From positions 12,068-76,067 of the forward strand of contig JBAWEQ010000016.1 in NCBI GenBank assembly GCA_049591295.1: DNA of 64,000 nucleotides, given 5' to 3'. Below are positions 27,291 to 36,136 of this stretch, piece by piece (position 1 is the first letter of the stretch; each line of letters begins with the position of its first letter). The position numbers and the translations under genes were made by a program. Source of the stretch: DTPS01 sp049591295. GTDB lineage: Bacteria > Acidobacteriota > UBA4820 > DSQY01. The notes under the pieces are model-generated. The model worked only from the letters and a program-made list of their open reading frames with translations. It was not told where the DNA came from and did not search any database.

Positions 27291-28058
27291 TCACCCCTTG
27301 TTCCTCTCGTAGAGGATACGCAACCCCTCCAGCGTCAGGTTTTCGTCGGTCACGTCCACCGAGGGGCAATCCTTGGCCAGCACGGGCGCGAGTCCCCCCG
27401 TGGCGATCACCGTCTTGACCGGGCCGAACTCCCGCTTCATGCGCTTGAGGATGCCCTCCACCAGGCCGATGTAGCCCCAGTAGAGCCCGGACTGCATGGC
27501 GACCACGGTGCTCTTCCCGATGACCCGTGGGGGCTTTACGATCTCGACCTTGGGAAGCTTGGCGGCCTTTTCGAAGAGCGCCTCGGAGGAGATGCCAAGC
27601 CCCGGTGCGATGACACCGCCGAGGTAGGCACCTTCTCCATCGAGCATGTCAAAGGTGGTGGCCGTGCCGAAATCAACCACGATCGCTGGCACGGCGTACT
27701 TGGCCAGCACCGCCACGGCGTTGACCACCCTGTCCGCGCCCACTTCGGTCGGGTTGTCGTAGTGGATCTGCAGGCCGGTCTTGACGCCCGGAACCACGAA
27801 CAGGGGTTCCATACCCAGGTACTGCCTGCACATCTCGCGAAGCGGAGCGTCCGCCGGTGGAACCACGGAGGAGATGGCGATGCCGGTCACCGAGCCCATA
27901 TCCAGATCGTGGATGTGGAAGAGGCTCTTCATCAGGGCGCCCCACTCGTCCGAAGTGCGATGGCGCGCCGTCGAGAGGCGCCACGAACGCAGTAGGACCG
28001 ATCCGTCGAACAAGGCTACCGTCGTATGGGTGTTGCCCACGTCGAGCACCAGCGTCAT
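27291..28058 (-). CDS. coaX: Type III pantothenate kinase
   Basis: Phosphorylates pantothenate in the first step of coenzyme A synthesis. It has 255 residues of the ASKHA fold: phosphate-1 motif DVGNTHT at residues 6-12, the GADRVVNAVA block, VDFGTATTFD with the catalytic Asp, GGVIAPGLG and the adenosine motif VIATGG. ATG 28058 overlaps the birA stop as ATGA. The birA-coaX pairing is common in bacteria. Confidence 0.96.
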   Translation of the reverse strand: MTLVLDVGNTHTTVALFDGSVLLRSWRLSTARHRTSDEWGALMKSLFHIHDLDMGSVTGIAISSVVPPADAPLREMCRQYLGMEPLFVVPGVKTGLQIHYDNPTEVGADRVVNAVAVLAKYAVPAIVVDFGTATTFDMLDGEGAYLGGVIAPGLGISSEALFEKAAKLPKVEIVKPPRVIGKSTVVAMQSGLYWGYIGLVEGILKRMKREFGPVKTVIATGGLAPVLAKDCPSVDVTDENLTLEGLRILYERNKG

Positions 28059-28849
28059 GGGGCCCTCCTCAGGCGCGTGACATCGCCGAAGCGTACGTTC
28101 CTCTCCTCATCACCTGTCCTCACGACCAAAGCGCCGTCCTGTGCCACCCGAACGAAGCGCCCCCGAAAACGGTCCTCGCCGGCGCTCACCTCGAGCCACT
28201 CGCCTTTCCGGTGGCCCCAATGGGGCGAGGCGGCTTCCAGGAGCGCCCGAGGGCGGTTGAGCCCAAGCTCGAGGAGCGGGCCCAGTTCGGTGAGCAGGGC
28301 GGCGGCGGCCTCTTCCATGGCGATTCGCTGCCCCGCGCTGGCGAGGACCGAGGTGGAAGTCTCCCGGAGTTCGGGCGGAAAATCCTCGGGCCGGTGGGTG
28401 AGGTTCACTCCGATGCCCAGCACGAGTCCGGCCGATGCCTCTCCGTTCCACCGGCCCTCCAGAAGGACACCGGCCACCTTGCGCCCGTCCAGGTGAACAT
28501 CGTTGGGCCACTTGAGCGCGGGCGAGGCGCCCGCCGTGCGCTGGAGCGTCCGGAGCACCGCGAGGGAGCCCGCCACGGGCAGGCAGGCGAGGTCGTCCGC
28601 CGCCGCGGACGGCCAGAGCGCGATGCTGACAGCGAGACCCAGGCCGGGCGGCGAGTGCCAGTGGCGGCCGAACCGTCCCCGCCCGGACCGCTGCCCATCG
28701 GCAAGAATCACCGCCCCATGGGCCTCCGGACCGAACTGGTCCAGGAGTTCCCTGGCTCTGTCGTTGGTGGAGGATAGGATGCCGTGGAACTCCAGGGTCC
28801 TTCCCAGCCAGGTCGGGATGAAGCCCTGCAGGAGCCGTTCGCGGTCCAT
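28055..28849 (-). CDS. birA: Biotin--[acetyl-CoA-carboxylase] ligase
   Basis: Attaches biotin to the carboxyl carrier protein. It has 264 residues. Visible motifs are SSTNDRARELL, the biotinyl-AMP loop GQRSGRGRFGRHWHSPPG, LKWPNDVHLDGRKVAGVLLE and LGIGVNL, plus a C-terminal SH3-like domain. The N-terminal helix-turn-helix of regulatory BirA is absent, so this is a group I enzyme without a repressor function. It begins three bases after the nadC stop. Confidence 0.95.
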   Translation of the reverse strand: MDRERLLQGFIPTWLGRTLEFHGILSSTNDRARELLDQFGPEAHGAVILADGQRSGRGRFGRHWHSPPGLGLAVSIALWPSAAADDLACLPVAGSLAVLRTLQRTAGASPALKWPNDVHLDGRKVAGVLLEGRWNGEASAGLVLGIGVNLTHRPEDFPPELRETSTSVLASAGQRIAMEEAAAALLTELGPLLELGLNRPRALLEAASPHWGHRKGEWLEVSAGEDRFRGRFVRVAQDGALVVRTGDEERNVRFGDVTRLRRAP

Positions 28850-28852
28850 GGC

Positions 28853-29692
28853 TCAGTCCAGTTCGAGGGAGATGTCCACGGCGGGCGCCGAATGAGTGAG
28901 TGCCCCCATGGAGATGTAATCCACGCCAGTGGCGGCCACGGCGGGGAGGCGGTCCAGCGTCATGCCCCCCGAGGCTTCCAGCAGGACGCCGGGCGGGCGT
29001 TCCGACACCACCGCCGCCATCTCCTCGATGCTCATGTTGTCAAGGAGGATCACCTGGGCTCCGGCGGACGTGGCCTCGCGGAACTGCTCCAGGGTCTGGA
29101 CCTCCACCTCGACCTTCCACAGAGGCCCCGCATGGGACAGTGCCGACGCCACCGCCTTGGCCACCGACCCGGCGGCGGCGATGTGGTTGTCCTTGAGCAG
29201 TATCCCGTCGGAAAGGCCCATGCGGTGGTTCACCCCGCCGCCGATCCGGACGGCGTACTTCTCGAGGGCGCGCAGGCCGGGGGTCGTCTTCCTCGTATCC
29301 AGGATGCGCGCGCCGGTGCCCGCCACGGCCTCCACGGCGAGGCGGGTCTGCGTGGCCACGCCCGAAAGCCGCTGAAGGAGATTCAGGGCCGTGCGCTCGG
29401 CCAGCAGGATGGCGGCCAGCGGCCCCCGCACCTCGGCGATCGTGGTTTGTGGCGCCACCTCGGTCCCCTCATCGCACGCGACGTCGGTGCGGCAGGCTGG
29501 GTCGGCCAGGGTGAAGGTGCGCAGGGCCGCCGGAAGGCCTGCCAGGACTAACTGCTGCTTGGCCAGAAGGACGGCCGAGGCCCCCTTCTCGATGCCGAGC
29601 GCCTCGGTCGTCTTGTCGCCGAAGGGCGCGTCTTCCCGAAGCGCCGCGAGGAGCACCCGGTCCAGCTCCTCCGCCCTCATCCCGCAGACCAT
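28853..29692 (-). CDS. nadC: Nicotinate-nucleotide pyrophosphorylase (carboxylating)
   Basis: Makes nicotinate mononucleotide from quinolinate in de novo NAD synthesis. It has 279 residues. Motifs visible include REDAPFGDKTTEA, AERTALNLLQRLSGVAT, ILDTRKTTPGLRALEKYAV, GGGVNHRMGLSDGILLKDNHI and EASGGM. ATG 29692 has AGGAG six bases upstream; ATG 29680, which overlaps the upstream stop as ATGA, is the alternative. No nadA or nadB is in the window. Confidence 0.96.
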   Translation of the reverse strand: MVCGMRAEELDRVLLAALREDAPFGDKTTEALGIEKGASAVLLAKQQLVLAGLPAALRTFTLADPACRTDVACDEGTEVAPQTTIAEVRGPLAAILLAERTALNLLQRLSGVATQTRLAVEAVAGTGARILDTRKTTPGLRALEKYAVRIGGGVNHRMGLSDGILLKDNHIAAAGSVAKAVASALSHAGPLWKVEVEVQTLEQFREATSAGAQVILLDNMSIEEMAAVVSERPPGVLLEASGGMTLDRLPAVAATGVDYISMGALTHSAPAVDISLELD

Positions 29693-29949
29693 CGCACGCT
29701 CCTGATGTCCGAGTAACCCTCTTCCGAAAGCCACCTCAGGAGGCTCCCCTCCATGCCCGCGAGGGCGAAGCGGACGGTCTTGTCTGCGGTGGAGAGCACC
29801 AGACAGCCCCCGTCTTGACGCACCTTGAGCGCGGCCGCGGGCAGGCTGAAGGCGCTGGCAAGGCGCTGGGCCACGTCCCCGGGGAGCCTCTTGTCCTCCC
29901 TGAGGCCCCTGGCCAACTCGGCCATCGTATGAAAGCCACTGCCTCTCAT
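29677..29949 (-). CDS. Small DUF721-like (DciA-related) protein
   Basis: A 90-residue basic protein. The layout resembles DUF721: a short N-terminal helix, a hydrophobic GGCLVLSTADKTVRFAL strand pair, a helix LLRWLSEEG and the terminal IRSVRWSAG strand. DciA-type DUF721 proteins help load the replicative helicase in bacteria lacking DnaC, but this one is short and the assignment is tentative. It overlaps nadC and starts the nadC-birA-coaX unit. Confidence 0.6.
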   Translation of the reverse strand: MRGSGFHTMAELARGLREDKRLPGDVAQRLASAFSLPAAALKVRQDGGCLVLSTADKTVRFALAGMEGSLLRWLSEEGYSDIRSVRWSAG

Positions 29950-30123
29950 GGTTCCGGTTCCCTCTGACCTGGAGCGCTGAAAATACCAGGCGATGAAGCG
30001 ATTAGGATAATAGGCTATTAAGCTAGTAAGCCATTAAGCCATTAAGCCATGCGGCGAGGCCGCGGCTCCCCGTTTCTCTGTCTCCCTGCCTCCCTGGTTT
30101 TCTGTTTCTCTGATCCCATTCCC
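29950..30123. other. Intergenic gap with 8-bp tandem repeat
   Basis: No gene. Six consecutive 8-mers occupy 30003-30050; the last three are exact TAAGCCAT units, the first three degenerate. The remainder is CT-rich. Confidence 0.6.
30003..30050. repeat. TAAGCCAT tandem array (6 units of 8 bp)
   Basis: Units read TAGGATAA, TAGGCTAT, TAAGCTAG, then three times TAAGCCAT. The array is AT-rich in a GC-rich genome. Confidence 0.8.
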
Positions 30124-31296
30124 TCACTCCGCATCGGCGAAGGAGTGCCACTCCTTGCAGTTGGGGCAGCGGTGGAGAATTTCGAGAGTCTTGTAGCCGC
30201 AGTAGATGCAGTTGAAATGGTCCATCATCTGGTCGCTGGCGGCCAGCATGGCCGTGAGCTCATCCTGCTCCTCCTGGGTGAGCAGGCCCTTGCGAACGAG
30301 GTCCCACAGGGTTCTCTGCACCAGACGGGACCGTCCGAAGTGCTTCACCAGCTCGCGCACGAGGGGCATGACCTGATCCCTCCGCTTGAGGTCCAGATAT
30401 TCCTGCAGGAGCTGGAGCATGGCACGCTTCTGGTGGTGTTCCTCGGCGAGGGAATGGAGGGTCTGCATGTACCCTGCCGCATCCTGGGTCTGGAGGGAGA
30501 CCTCCTTGAGAAGGCCGAGCACCATGAAGGACTTGTGGGGAATGGCCCTGAGGGCCTTCTGGAGGACCCGCCTGGCCTTCTCCGGCTTGCCCACCTTGAG
30601 CCGCAGGCGTGCCAGGAAGATGTAGGCCATCATGTTCTCGGGGTAGAGGCGGATGGCGCGGTGCAGGTCCCAGGCGGCCCGCAGGTGCATCCCGCCCTCG
30701 GCCAGGCGCTGGGCCTTCTGGGCAAGGAGGTAGGACTGGGTGCTGGGATCGCGGTGGCGCCTGACCTTGTGCAGGCGGACCGCGTAATCGTAGGCATCAC
30801 CCCATTCACCCAGGTCCTCTGAGAGCTTGACCAGGTGGGTCAGGGCGTCGGGGTCCTTGGGACTAAGCGCCAGCGACTCCCGGAAGGTCTTCATGGAGCG
30901 GTCCATGAGGCCGCCCGTGCGGAAGTCCATGCCGAGCGCGTTGAGAGCCAGGACCCGATCCTCCTCGGAGAGGCCGGCGCGCGTCAGCAGGGACTGGTGC
31001 ACGCGAATGGCCCTGTCGATCTGACCGCGCTGGCGGTAGAGGTTGCCCAGGACCAGGTAGACTTCGATGGGATCGGAGGAGAGTTCGACCACCTTCGAGA
31101 GGTTCTCGATGGCGGTCTCCACGTCTCCCGTGAGCATGGCATACATGCCGCGGATGTAGCCGGGGGACTGCCGGGGGTCGCGGTCACCGCGCCCTTTCCT
31201 GCGAGGCATGGGCAGGCGCGCGCCCAAGAACAGCCCGAAGAGAAAGACCAGGATGATGAGGACGACGACCCACTGTTCTCCGGCCGTTGCTATCAC
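30124..31296 (-). CDS. lapB: Lipopolysaccharide assembly protein LapB (YciM)
   Basis: Inner-membrane TPR protein; in E. coli it controls LpxC turnover and LPS assembly. It has 390 residues. An N-terminal membrane helix (about residues 9-26) is followed by a cytoplasmic array of TPR-type helical pairs, then a C-terminal rubredoxin-like metal site with C363, C366, C377 and C380. The start is GTG 31296, overlapping the lapA stop as GTGA and preceded by GGAGGAG eight bases upstream. The lapA-lapB order is the classical one. Confidence 0.93.
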   Translation of the reverse strand: MIATAGEQWVVVLIILVFLFGLFLGARLPMPRRKGRGDRDPRQSPGYIRGMYAMLTGDVETAIENLSKVVELSSDPIEVYLVLGNLYRQRGQIDRAIRVHQSLLTRAGLSEEDRVLALNALGMDFRTGGLMDRSMKTFRESLALSPKDPDALTHLVKLSEDLGEWGDAYDYAVRLHKVRRHRDPSTQSYLLAQKAQRLAEGGMHLRAAWDLHRAIRLYPENMMAYIFLARLRLKVGKPEKARRVLQKALRAIPHKSFMVLGLLKEVSLQTQDAAGYMQTLHSLAEEHHQKRAMLQLLQEYLDLKRRDQVMPLVRELVKHFGRSRLVQRTLWDLVRKGLLTQEEQDELTAMLAASDQMMDHFNCIYCGYKTLEILHRCPNCKEWHSFADAE

Positions 31297-31643
31297 GTCC
31301 TGTTCTCCTCCTGCAGGGTGCGCTGGCTGAGGAGGCTCTCGCGGATGGGCAGGTTGCGGAGCTGGGTCACCTCCTGCTCCAGGTCCCGGATGCGCTTCTT
31401 GAGCTCCCGGGCCTGCAGGAAATGGTCCACCTGATCCAGCATGCCCACCACCGTGAAGACCACGAAGGCCACCAGCAGGGGGAAAATGAGCGTCACGGAG
31501 AGGGGAACCCGCTGGAAGGCGAGGTAGCCGGGAATGATCACCAGCGAACAGACCTCCTCCCGGTTCATGAGGCACAGGCCGAGCCACAGGAGGATCATGG
31601 CGGTGATCAAGGTCCACTTCAGGGTGCTCAAGAGGTTATGCAT
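31293..31643 (-). CDS. lapA: LapA domain protein
   Basis: A 116-residue protein with two membrane helices (LITAMILLWLGLCL and SVTLIFPLLVAFVVFTVVGML) and a coiled-coil C-terminal tail, the layout of LapA/DUF1049. It sits between kdsC and lapB and overlaps both, so the three are translationally linked. The family partner LapB supports the assignment. Confidence 0.85.
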   Translation of the reverse strand: MHNLLSTLKWTLITAMILLWLGLCLMNREEVCSLVIIPGYLAFQRVPLSVTLIFPLLVAFVVFTVVGMLDQVDHFLQARELKKRIRDLEQEVTQLRNLPIRESLLSQRTLQEENRT

Positions 31644-32199
31644 GCGCGTCCTCCCAGTACTGTTCCAGGACGAGGCGCCACTTGCCCTGGGCGGCTAGGA
31701 TCAGATCGATCACTTCCCGAACGGCGCCCGAACCTCCCCGGTGCTCGCAGACGTAATCCACCCGCTCCCGCACCAGGGGATGTGCATCGGCGGGACAGGC
31801 CGAAAATCCCGCCCTCCGGATGACCGGCAGGTCCAGCACGTCGTCCCCGACGTAGGCCATTTCGCTGAGGGAGTAGCGCCCATCGCCCAGGATCGTCTCG
31901 AGGGCGGGCACCTTATCCAGGGCTCCCTGCACTACGCGGGTGATGCCCAGCTCCTGGGCCCTCTTGGCCACCATGGGGGAACTCTTTCCGGTGAGAAGAC
32001 CCACCTCCAGCCCGAACTTCCCGGCCAGGAACATGCCGGCTCCGTCCTTCACGTCGAATCGCTTCATCTCGGCGTCGCCGGATCCGTAGAAGAGGCCGCC
32101 GTCGGTGAGCACGCCATCCACGTCCAGCAGGAGGAGCCGCACTCGCCGGAGGCGCTCTCGAAGCCCCGCATCCAGCCGTCCGTCCAGCCCATCATCCAT
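31636..32199 (-). CDS. kdsC: 3-deoxy-D-manno-octulosonate 8-phosphate phosphatase KdsC
   Basis: HAD-family phosphatase that dephosphorylates Kdo-8-phosphate. It has 187 residues. Catalytic motif I LLDVDGVLTDGG (nucleophile D26, acid D28) and the FDVKDGAGMFL, LLTGKSSPMVAKRA and YVGDDVLDLPVI blocks are all KdsC-like, and the short capless form is typical. ATG 32199 is preferred for its GGAG about ten bases upstream; ATGs at 32226 and 32229 are alternatives. KdsD and KdsA are encoded at 37.6-39.5 kb. Confidence 0.93.
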   Translation of the reverse strand: MDDGLDGRLDAGLRERLRRVRLLLLDVDGVLTDGGLFYGSGDAEMKRFDVKDGAGMFLAGKFGLEVGLLTGKSSPMVAKRAQELGITRVVQGALDKVPALETILGDGRYSLSEMAYVGDDVLDLPVIRRAGFSACPADAHPLVRERVDYVCEHRGGSGAVREVIDLILAAQGKWRLVLEQYWEDAHA

Positions 32200-32440
32200 A
32201 AGACCGCAATCTCCGAAACTAAACATCATCCTAGCACGAAAAAGCCGCGAAATAAAGGTTTCAGGGCGCGCGCGGCGGCCGTGCCGGACCGGAGCACGCC
32301 CGTGGGGAAAGCGAGAAAATCGCCCCCCGGCGTACGTTTCAAGGAGCCGCCTCGGGGAGCCGGCGATCCGATGCGCCCGCGTGACCGTGGAGTGTGACGC
32401 CGGTCACAGGCAGCGGTGGCCGTCCGTCCGGCCCGGCAGG

Positions 32441-33523
32441 CTATGGGCACTCCTGGCAGGGCCCCACCACCAGGAGCACCTCCGGCGCTCCCGTGGGACT
32501 GGTGAGCCGGAGCCTGGCGTACTGGCCAATCACCACGGCGTAGGGGTACTCGATGGTGGTGGCGGGCTGATAGCCGCCCGCTCCCGCCTCCGTATCCCCT
32601 TCGACGGCAAGGGTGTGGCGGTCGAGGTGAATGCTCTGGTAGTAGTGGAAGGGAGCCCAGAAGTAGGAGGCCTGCGGCGACTCCAGCTTGCGGAGGTCGA
32701 TGGCCATCAGGAATTCGTCCCCGTCCGAGGCAAACAGGGCCACCGCGTCCAGCAGGGCGTTGTCCGTCGCGCCGTTTCGGAACGCCCAGGCGGTGCGATA
32801 GCGCCCCTCCCAGCGGGGGGACTCGTCAAAGTGCCGCGCGGCCTGCTCTTTGGCCTCCCGCGCCCCGGGATCATCCTCCCTGAATTTTCGAGGGGCCTGC
32901 TGGCAGTCCCCGATGGGCGCCAGGTAGGTGCTTCCCCACCGCCGGAGGGCGATCTGGAAGGAGAGATCCTGCGGTGAACGGAGAACGCTCCCCTCTGGTC
33001 CGCGACCGGCGAGAAAGAGGAGCTTGCCCAGGAGGCAGGTGGCGGTGCCGGAACCCGCCGTGGGATAGACCTCGTACCGCCCCCCATCCTCGTCGTATCC
33101 GCCGTCGTTGGCGTACGTGAAGCTCCCGTCCATGAAGCGCGGGTTCCAGAGGGAGGAGAGATCGCACACGAGGAGTTGACCCGAGGAAGCCTCCGCGCCG
33201 CTCTCGGCTGGCGCGGCCACGGCGCTGGGTCCGGGAGCCCCGGTCTTGGGCGCATCGGTCCCGCGGGTGTCCGCCTCCCGCGGGCAGTTGATGCAGATGG
33301 CGCACGCCCCTTCCTGATTCCGCGTGATGGCCACCGAGCGGGGGATGATCCCGCTGAAGACCACGGAGCCGTTGATTTTCTTGCTGATGAGGTCCAGGAT
33401 CCGGAAGAACTTTCCATCGGCCGGCGTGCCGCCCGGAGCCGGCTGCCCCGGGGTGGGAAGAAGAAGCGCCGCGGCGAGCAACGCCGCAGCAAGCATGGGC
33501 CCGAAGGTTCTTCTCTTTCGCAC
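32441..33523 (-). CDS. Secreted cysteine-containing protein of unknown function
   Basis: I do not recognise this 360-residue protein. A signal peptide is clear (RKRRTFGPMLAAALLAAALLLP). The mature part contains CAICINC near residues 73-79, a linker rich in Ala/Pro/Gly, and a terminal CQEC close to the C terminus. The middle has repeated FAF and aromatic segments (FWAPFHYYQSIHLD). It starts at GTG 33523 with AGGAGG about ten bases upstream. It is expected in the periplasm or outside. Nothing nearby suggests a role. Confidence 0.7.
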   Translation of the reverse strand: MRKRRTFGPMLAAALLAAALLLPTPGQPAPGGTPADGKFFRILDLISKKINGSVVFSGIIPRSVAITRNQEGACAICINCPREADTRGTDAPKTGAPGPSAVAAPAESGAEASSGQLLVCDLSSLWNPRFMDGSFTYANDGGYDEDGGRYEVYPTAGSGTATCLLGKLLFLAGRGPEGSVLRSPQDLSFQIALRRWGSTYLAPIGDCQQAPRKFREDDPGAREAKEQAARHFDESPRWEGRYRTAWAFRNGATDNALLDAVALFASDGDEFLMAIDLRKLESPQASYFWAPFHYYQSIHLDRHTLAVEGDTEAGAGGYQPATTIEYPYAVVIGQYARLRLTSPTGAPEVLLVVGPCQECP

Positions 33524-33742
33524 GGTGCCCTGTCCTCCTCTCCCATTCTACGCCGGATGCGGCCCTCGCGCGGGGGCTCGCGCGGAAGGCGGCCGCACGG
33601 GGCGAAACCGTGTTGCCAAACCTTCACGGGCGCGACGCGCAGACGAAAGATAAGGCAAGCATGATCGAAGCGGAGCCCCGCTCCCTTTATGGGCGTTGCA
33701 CCGCGTCGAGGAGCCGGGTCCCCAGCTAATCGGGAGAAAGCC

Positions 33743-34123
33743 ATGCCGAGATTCCTATTTGTCTTCTGCTACGAGACGCCGGACGAGCTCGCCACCAATC
33801 CCATGTACGGATGGGAGGAGGAGGAGTCGAAGGCCCTCTTCATCGAGGCGCGCGACGAGGAGGAGGCTCTACGGTGGGGCCGCGAGGTGGCGCGCGCTTT
33901 CGTGTGGACCCTCTTCCAGCGGGAAGGCGGCCCCCAGGATTTCGAGTGGAAGCCCAAGTGCTACCGTCACTGGATCGACTTCGACCTGCCCTCCCAGTGC
34001 CGGCCGGAGGAGCTTGCCCTCGTTCCCTCGATCCGGGTCGGTGAACTTCTTGACGACGTTGGGAAGCAGAGCCCGTTCCTCCTCGACCTGACCAGCCCGT
34101 CCAGCCGCGTCCGGAACGGCTGA
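33743..34123 (+). CDS. Small protein of unknown function
   Basis: A 126-residue acidic soluble protein (MPRFLFVFCYETPDE start). It contains ALFIEARDEEEALRWGREVARAFVW and a following FEWKPKCYRHWIDFDLP segment. ATG 33743 has GGGAG six bases upstream; an in-frame upstream start is less likely. No motif points to a function. Confidence 0.65.
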   Translation: MPRFLFVFCYETPDELATNPMYGWEEEESKALFIEARDEEEALRWGREVARAFVWTLFQREGGPQDFEWKPKCYRHWIDFDLPSQCRPEELALVPSIRVGELLDDVGKQSPFLLDLTSPSSRVRNG

Positions 34124-34218
34124 GGGCGAGGCGGGCACCCCAAGCCCATCCGCCAAGGGGCCACGGCCTCGTGCTCCCCCGGCGCCTTGGTCCGTCACCT
34201 CCCTCGCTTGCCTCCCCT

Positions 34219-34686
34219 TCATTCCTCTTTCCCCTTCATCCTGTCCCGGTAGTTGGAGTAATCGGGCACGGATCTTTCGTAGCGCGAGACCATGAGGGGG
34301 GAGGAGATCATGAAGTCCGCGGAGGCCCGGTTGCAGGCCACGGGGACGTTCCAGACCACCGCGATGCGCAGGAGGGCCTTCACGTCGGGGTCGTGCGGCT
34401 GGGCCTCCAGGGGGTCCCAGAAGAAAATCACGAAGTCGATCTGGCCCTCTGCGATCTTGGCTCCAACCTGCTGGTCCCCGCCCAGCGGCCCGCTCTGGAG
34501 CTTGACGACGGGGATCTGGAGGGTCTCCTCCAGCCTGGCTCCGGTGGTGCCCGTCGCGTAGAGATCGTGCTCTGCCAGGAGGTCCCGGTTGTAGCGGGCC
34601 CACTCGAGGAGGTCCCTCTTCTTGTTGTCGTGCGCTACGAGGGCGATGCGCTTGCGCGGTCCGCTGCCGATAGTCTGAGCGTTCAT
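34219..34686 (-). CDS. mgsA: Methylglyoxal synthase
   Basis: Converts dihydroxyacetone phosphate to methylglyoxal and phosphate. It has 155 residues. The MGS-domain motifs IALVAHDNKKRDLLEWA, LYATGTTGARLEE, LQSGPLGGDQQVGAKIAEG and FFWDPLEAQPHDPDVKALLR are intact, and these hold the active-site Asp and His residues. ATG 34686 is chosen because GGAGGTG lies six bases upstream; an upstream GTG at 34695 is too close to it. Confidence 0.97.
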   Translation of the reverse strand: MNAQTIGSGPRKRIALVAHDNKKRDLLEWARYNRDLLAEHDLYATGTTGARLEETLQIPVVKLQSGPLGGDQQVGAKIAEGQIDFVIFFWDPLEAQPHDPDVKALLRIAVVWNVPVACNRASADFMISSPLMVSRYERSVPDYSNYRDRMKGKEE

Positions 34687-34814
34687 GGCACCCACCTCCG
34701 GAATCTGAGGCTTCCATTCGGGGGCATGGGGGCTGCCGCCGGTGCGGCCAGCCCGGGAGGCCCTCGGGCGCGGCTACTCTCGCACGGCGCTTCGCCGGCC
34801 GCAAGCCGGAGCGC

Positions 34815-34849
34815 AAAAAGCCGCCTCCCTTCCTTTCGAGGGAGGCGGC
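34815..34849 (-). terminator. Intrinsic terminator of the GAF-domain gene
   Basis: On the minus strand GCCGCCTCCC and GGGAGGCGGC form a perfect 10-bp stem with a 10-base loop, followed at once by TTTTT (complement of 34815-34819). It ends 37 bp after the GAF gene stop. Confidence 0.92.
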
Positions 34850-34885
34850 GTCTGCCACTGCCGGGGTTCGTCCTCGCGCGGGGGC

Positions 34886-35935
34886 TCAGGAGGGCGTCAG
34901 CGGGAAGATGCCCCCGCTCTGGTCGACCCAGTGCCGAAAATCATCCACGAGCGTATCGTACTGCCGCTTCATGGCGGCGTAGGTGAGGGCGTTCTGGATG
35001 GCCAGGGCGCCCTCGTCGGCGATGCTCTTGAGAAGGGACAGCTCGTCCCTGGACAGTTCGTATGGCCGGTGGGTGCAAAGAACCAGGAGGCCCATGGTCT
35101 TCTGGCCCAGGAGCAGCGGCAGGAAGAGCATGGAGGCGACCCCTTCCCGCGCGGCTTCCTGTCCGAAGGCGATCCTCGGGTCGGCGGTAGCGTCGAGAAC
35201 AGCGCTGACGGATCCAGCCAGCACGTCAACCAGAACGACCTGTGAATGCAATACGGCCTTGTCCAGGAACTCCTGACTCAATCCCGTCGAAAAACTGCGG
35301 CGCGAAAAGACCCCCGAGGGTTCCATGAGCTGGATGAAACAACCCTTGATGCGAAGGTCCTCGGCGATGAGCTGGACCATGGCCCGAAGGCGTTCGCTGA
35401 GATCCAGCGAGGAGCGGACCGTCTTGTTGATGTGGCGCAGCACTTTGTGGAACATGGCGTGGACGACGGCGCTGGCGCAGAACGAGGCCACCACCTGGAG
35501 GACCTCCAGCTCCTGATCGGAGAAGGATCGGGCCTCCTTGGCGTAGAGCCGCATCACCCCCACCACCTGGCCCCGGGCGGCCAGGGGCACGTTGAGGACG
35601 GTGATGAACCCCTCCTCCACGTGCGCGGCGGGATATTGAATCCTGGGATCGGTGCGGCAGTCGGGGATGACCACCAGCTTGCCTTCCAGCGCCTCGTGGA
35701 CGCTCCGGTCGGGATCCACGGGGCCCTTGCTCAGGAACCGCTCGCTCAGCCCGTAGGATGCCAGCTCTTCAAGGGTCCGCCGGTCCCTGCTGAGCAGACG
35801 AATGAGACAGCCGGCGACGTGAAAACGCTCCACCAGCCTTCGGGCGATGTTCCCGAGCAGCTCCTCCGTGTCCACCGGTGCGTTCAGCGCCGCCCCGATG
35901 TCCTCGAAGATCCGGACGCACTCCGTGCATTCCAT
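34886..35935 (-). CDS. Tandem GAF-domain protein
   Basis: A 349-residue cytoplasmic protein with two GAF domains. The first (about residues 15-165) contains the LVVIPDCRTDPRIQYP and VLNVPLAARGQVVGVMRLYA signature. The second (about residues 175-330) contains SVSAVLDATADPRIAFG and MLFLPLLLGQKTMGLLVL. Such modules bind small ligands or cyclic nucleotides; no output domain is attached, so it probably acts by protein interaction. ATG 35935 has AGGAGG ten bases upstream, while a GTG at 35944 directly abuts it. Transcription ends at a strong hairpin. Confidence 0.88.
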   Translation of the reverse strand: MECTECVRIFEDIGAALNAPVDTEELLGNIARRLVERFHVAGCLIRLLSRDRRTLEELASYGLSERFLSKGPVDPDRSVHEALEGKLVVIPDCRTDPRIQYPAAHVEEGFITVLNVPLAARGQVVGVMRLYAKEARSFSDQELEVLQVVASFCASAVVHAMFHKVLRHINKTVRSSLDLSERLRAMVQLIAEDLRIKGCFIQLMEPSGVFSRRSFSTGLSQEFLDKAVLHSQVVLVDVLAGSVSAVLDATADPRIAFGQEAAREGVASMLFLPLLLGQKTMGLLVLCTHRPYELSRDELSLLKSIADEGALAIQNALTYAAMKRQYDTLVDDFRHWVDQSGGIFPLTPS

Positions 35936-36136
35936 GGAAAGCACCCTCCTTTCGCCCTAGACTCGACGGCTCCCGAACGATTGCCCCTCGCCTGGAGGAG
36001 GCCCGACAACTTCTCATGCTGAGGATTCAGGTTGTTCTGGTGACAAGATAGGGCACCCGTTGGCCCCTATGCAAGAGCCGCTTGTCGCCACTGACCGGAC
36101 GACGGCGGCTAGGGCTGTCCGGCCGAGAAGCCTGGC

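Noticed and set aside
34124..34218. Bidirectional terminator between the small unknown gene and mgsA
   Set aside because: CCAAGGGGCC and GGCGCCTTGG pair with a mismatch and have a long loop; there is no T tract on either side.
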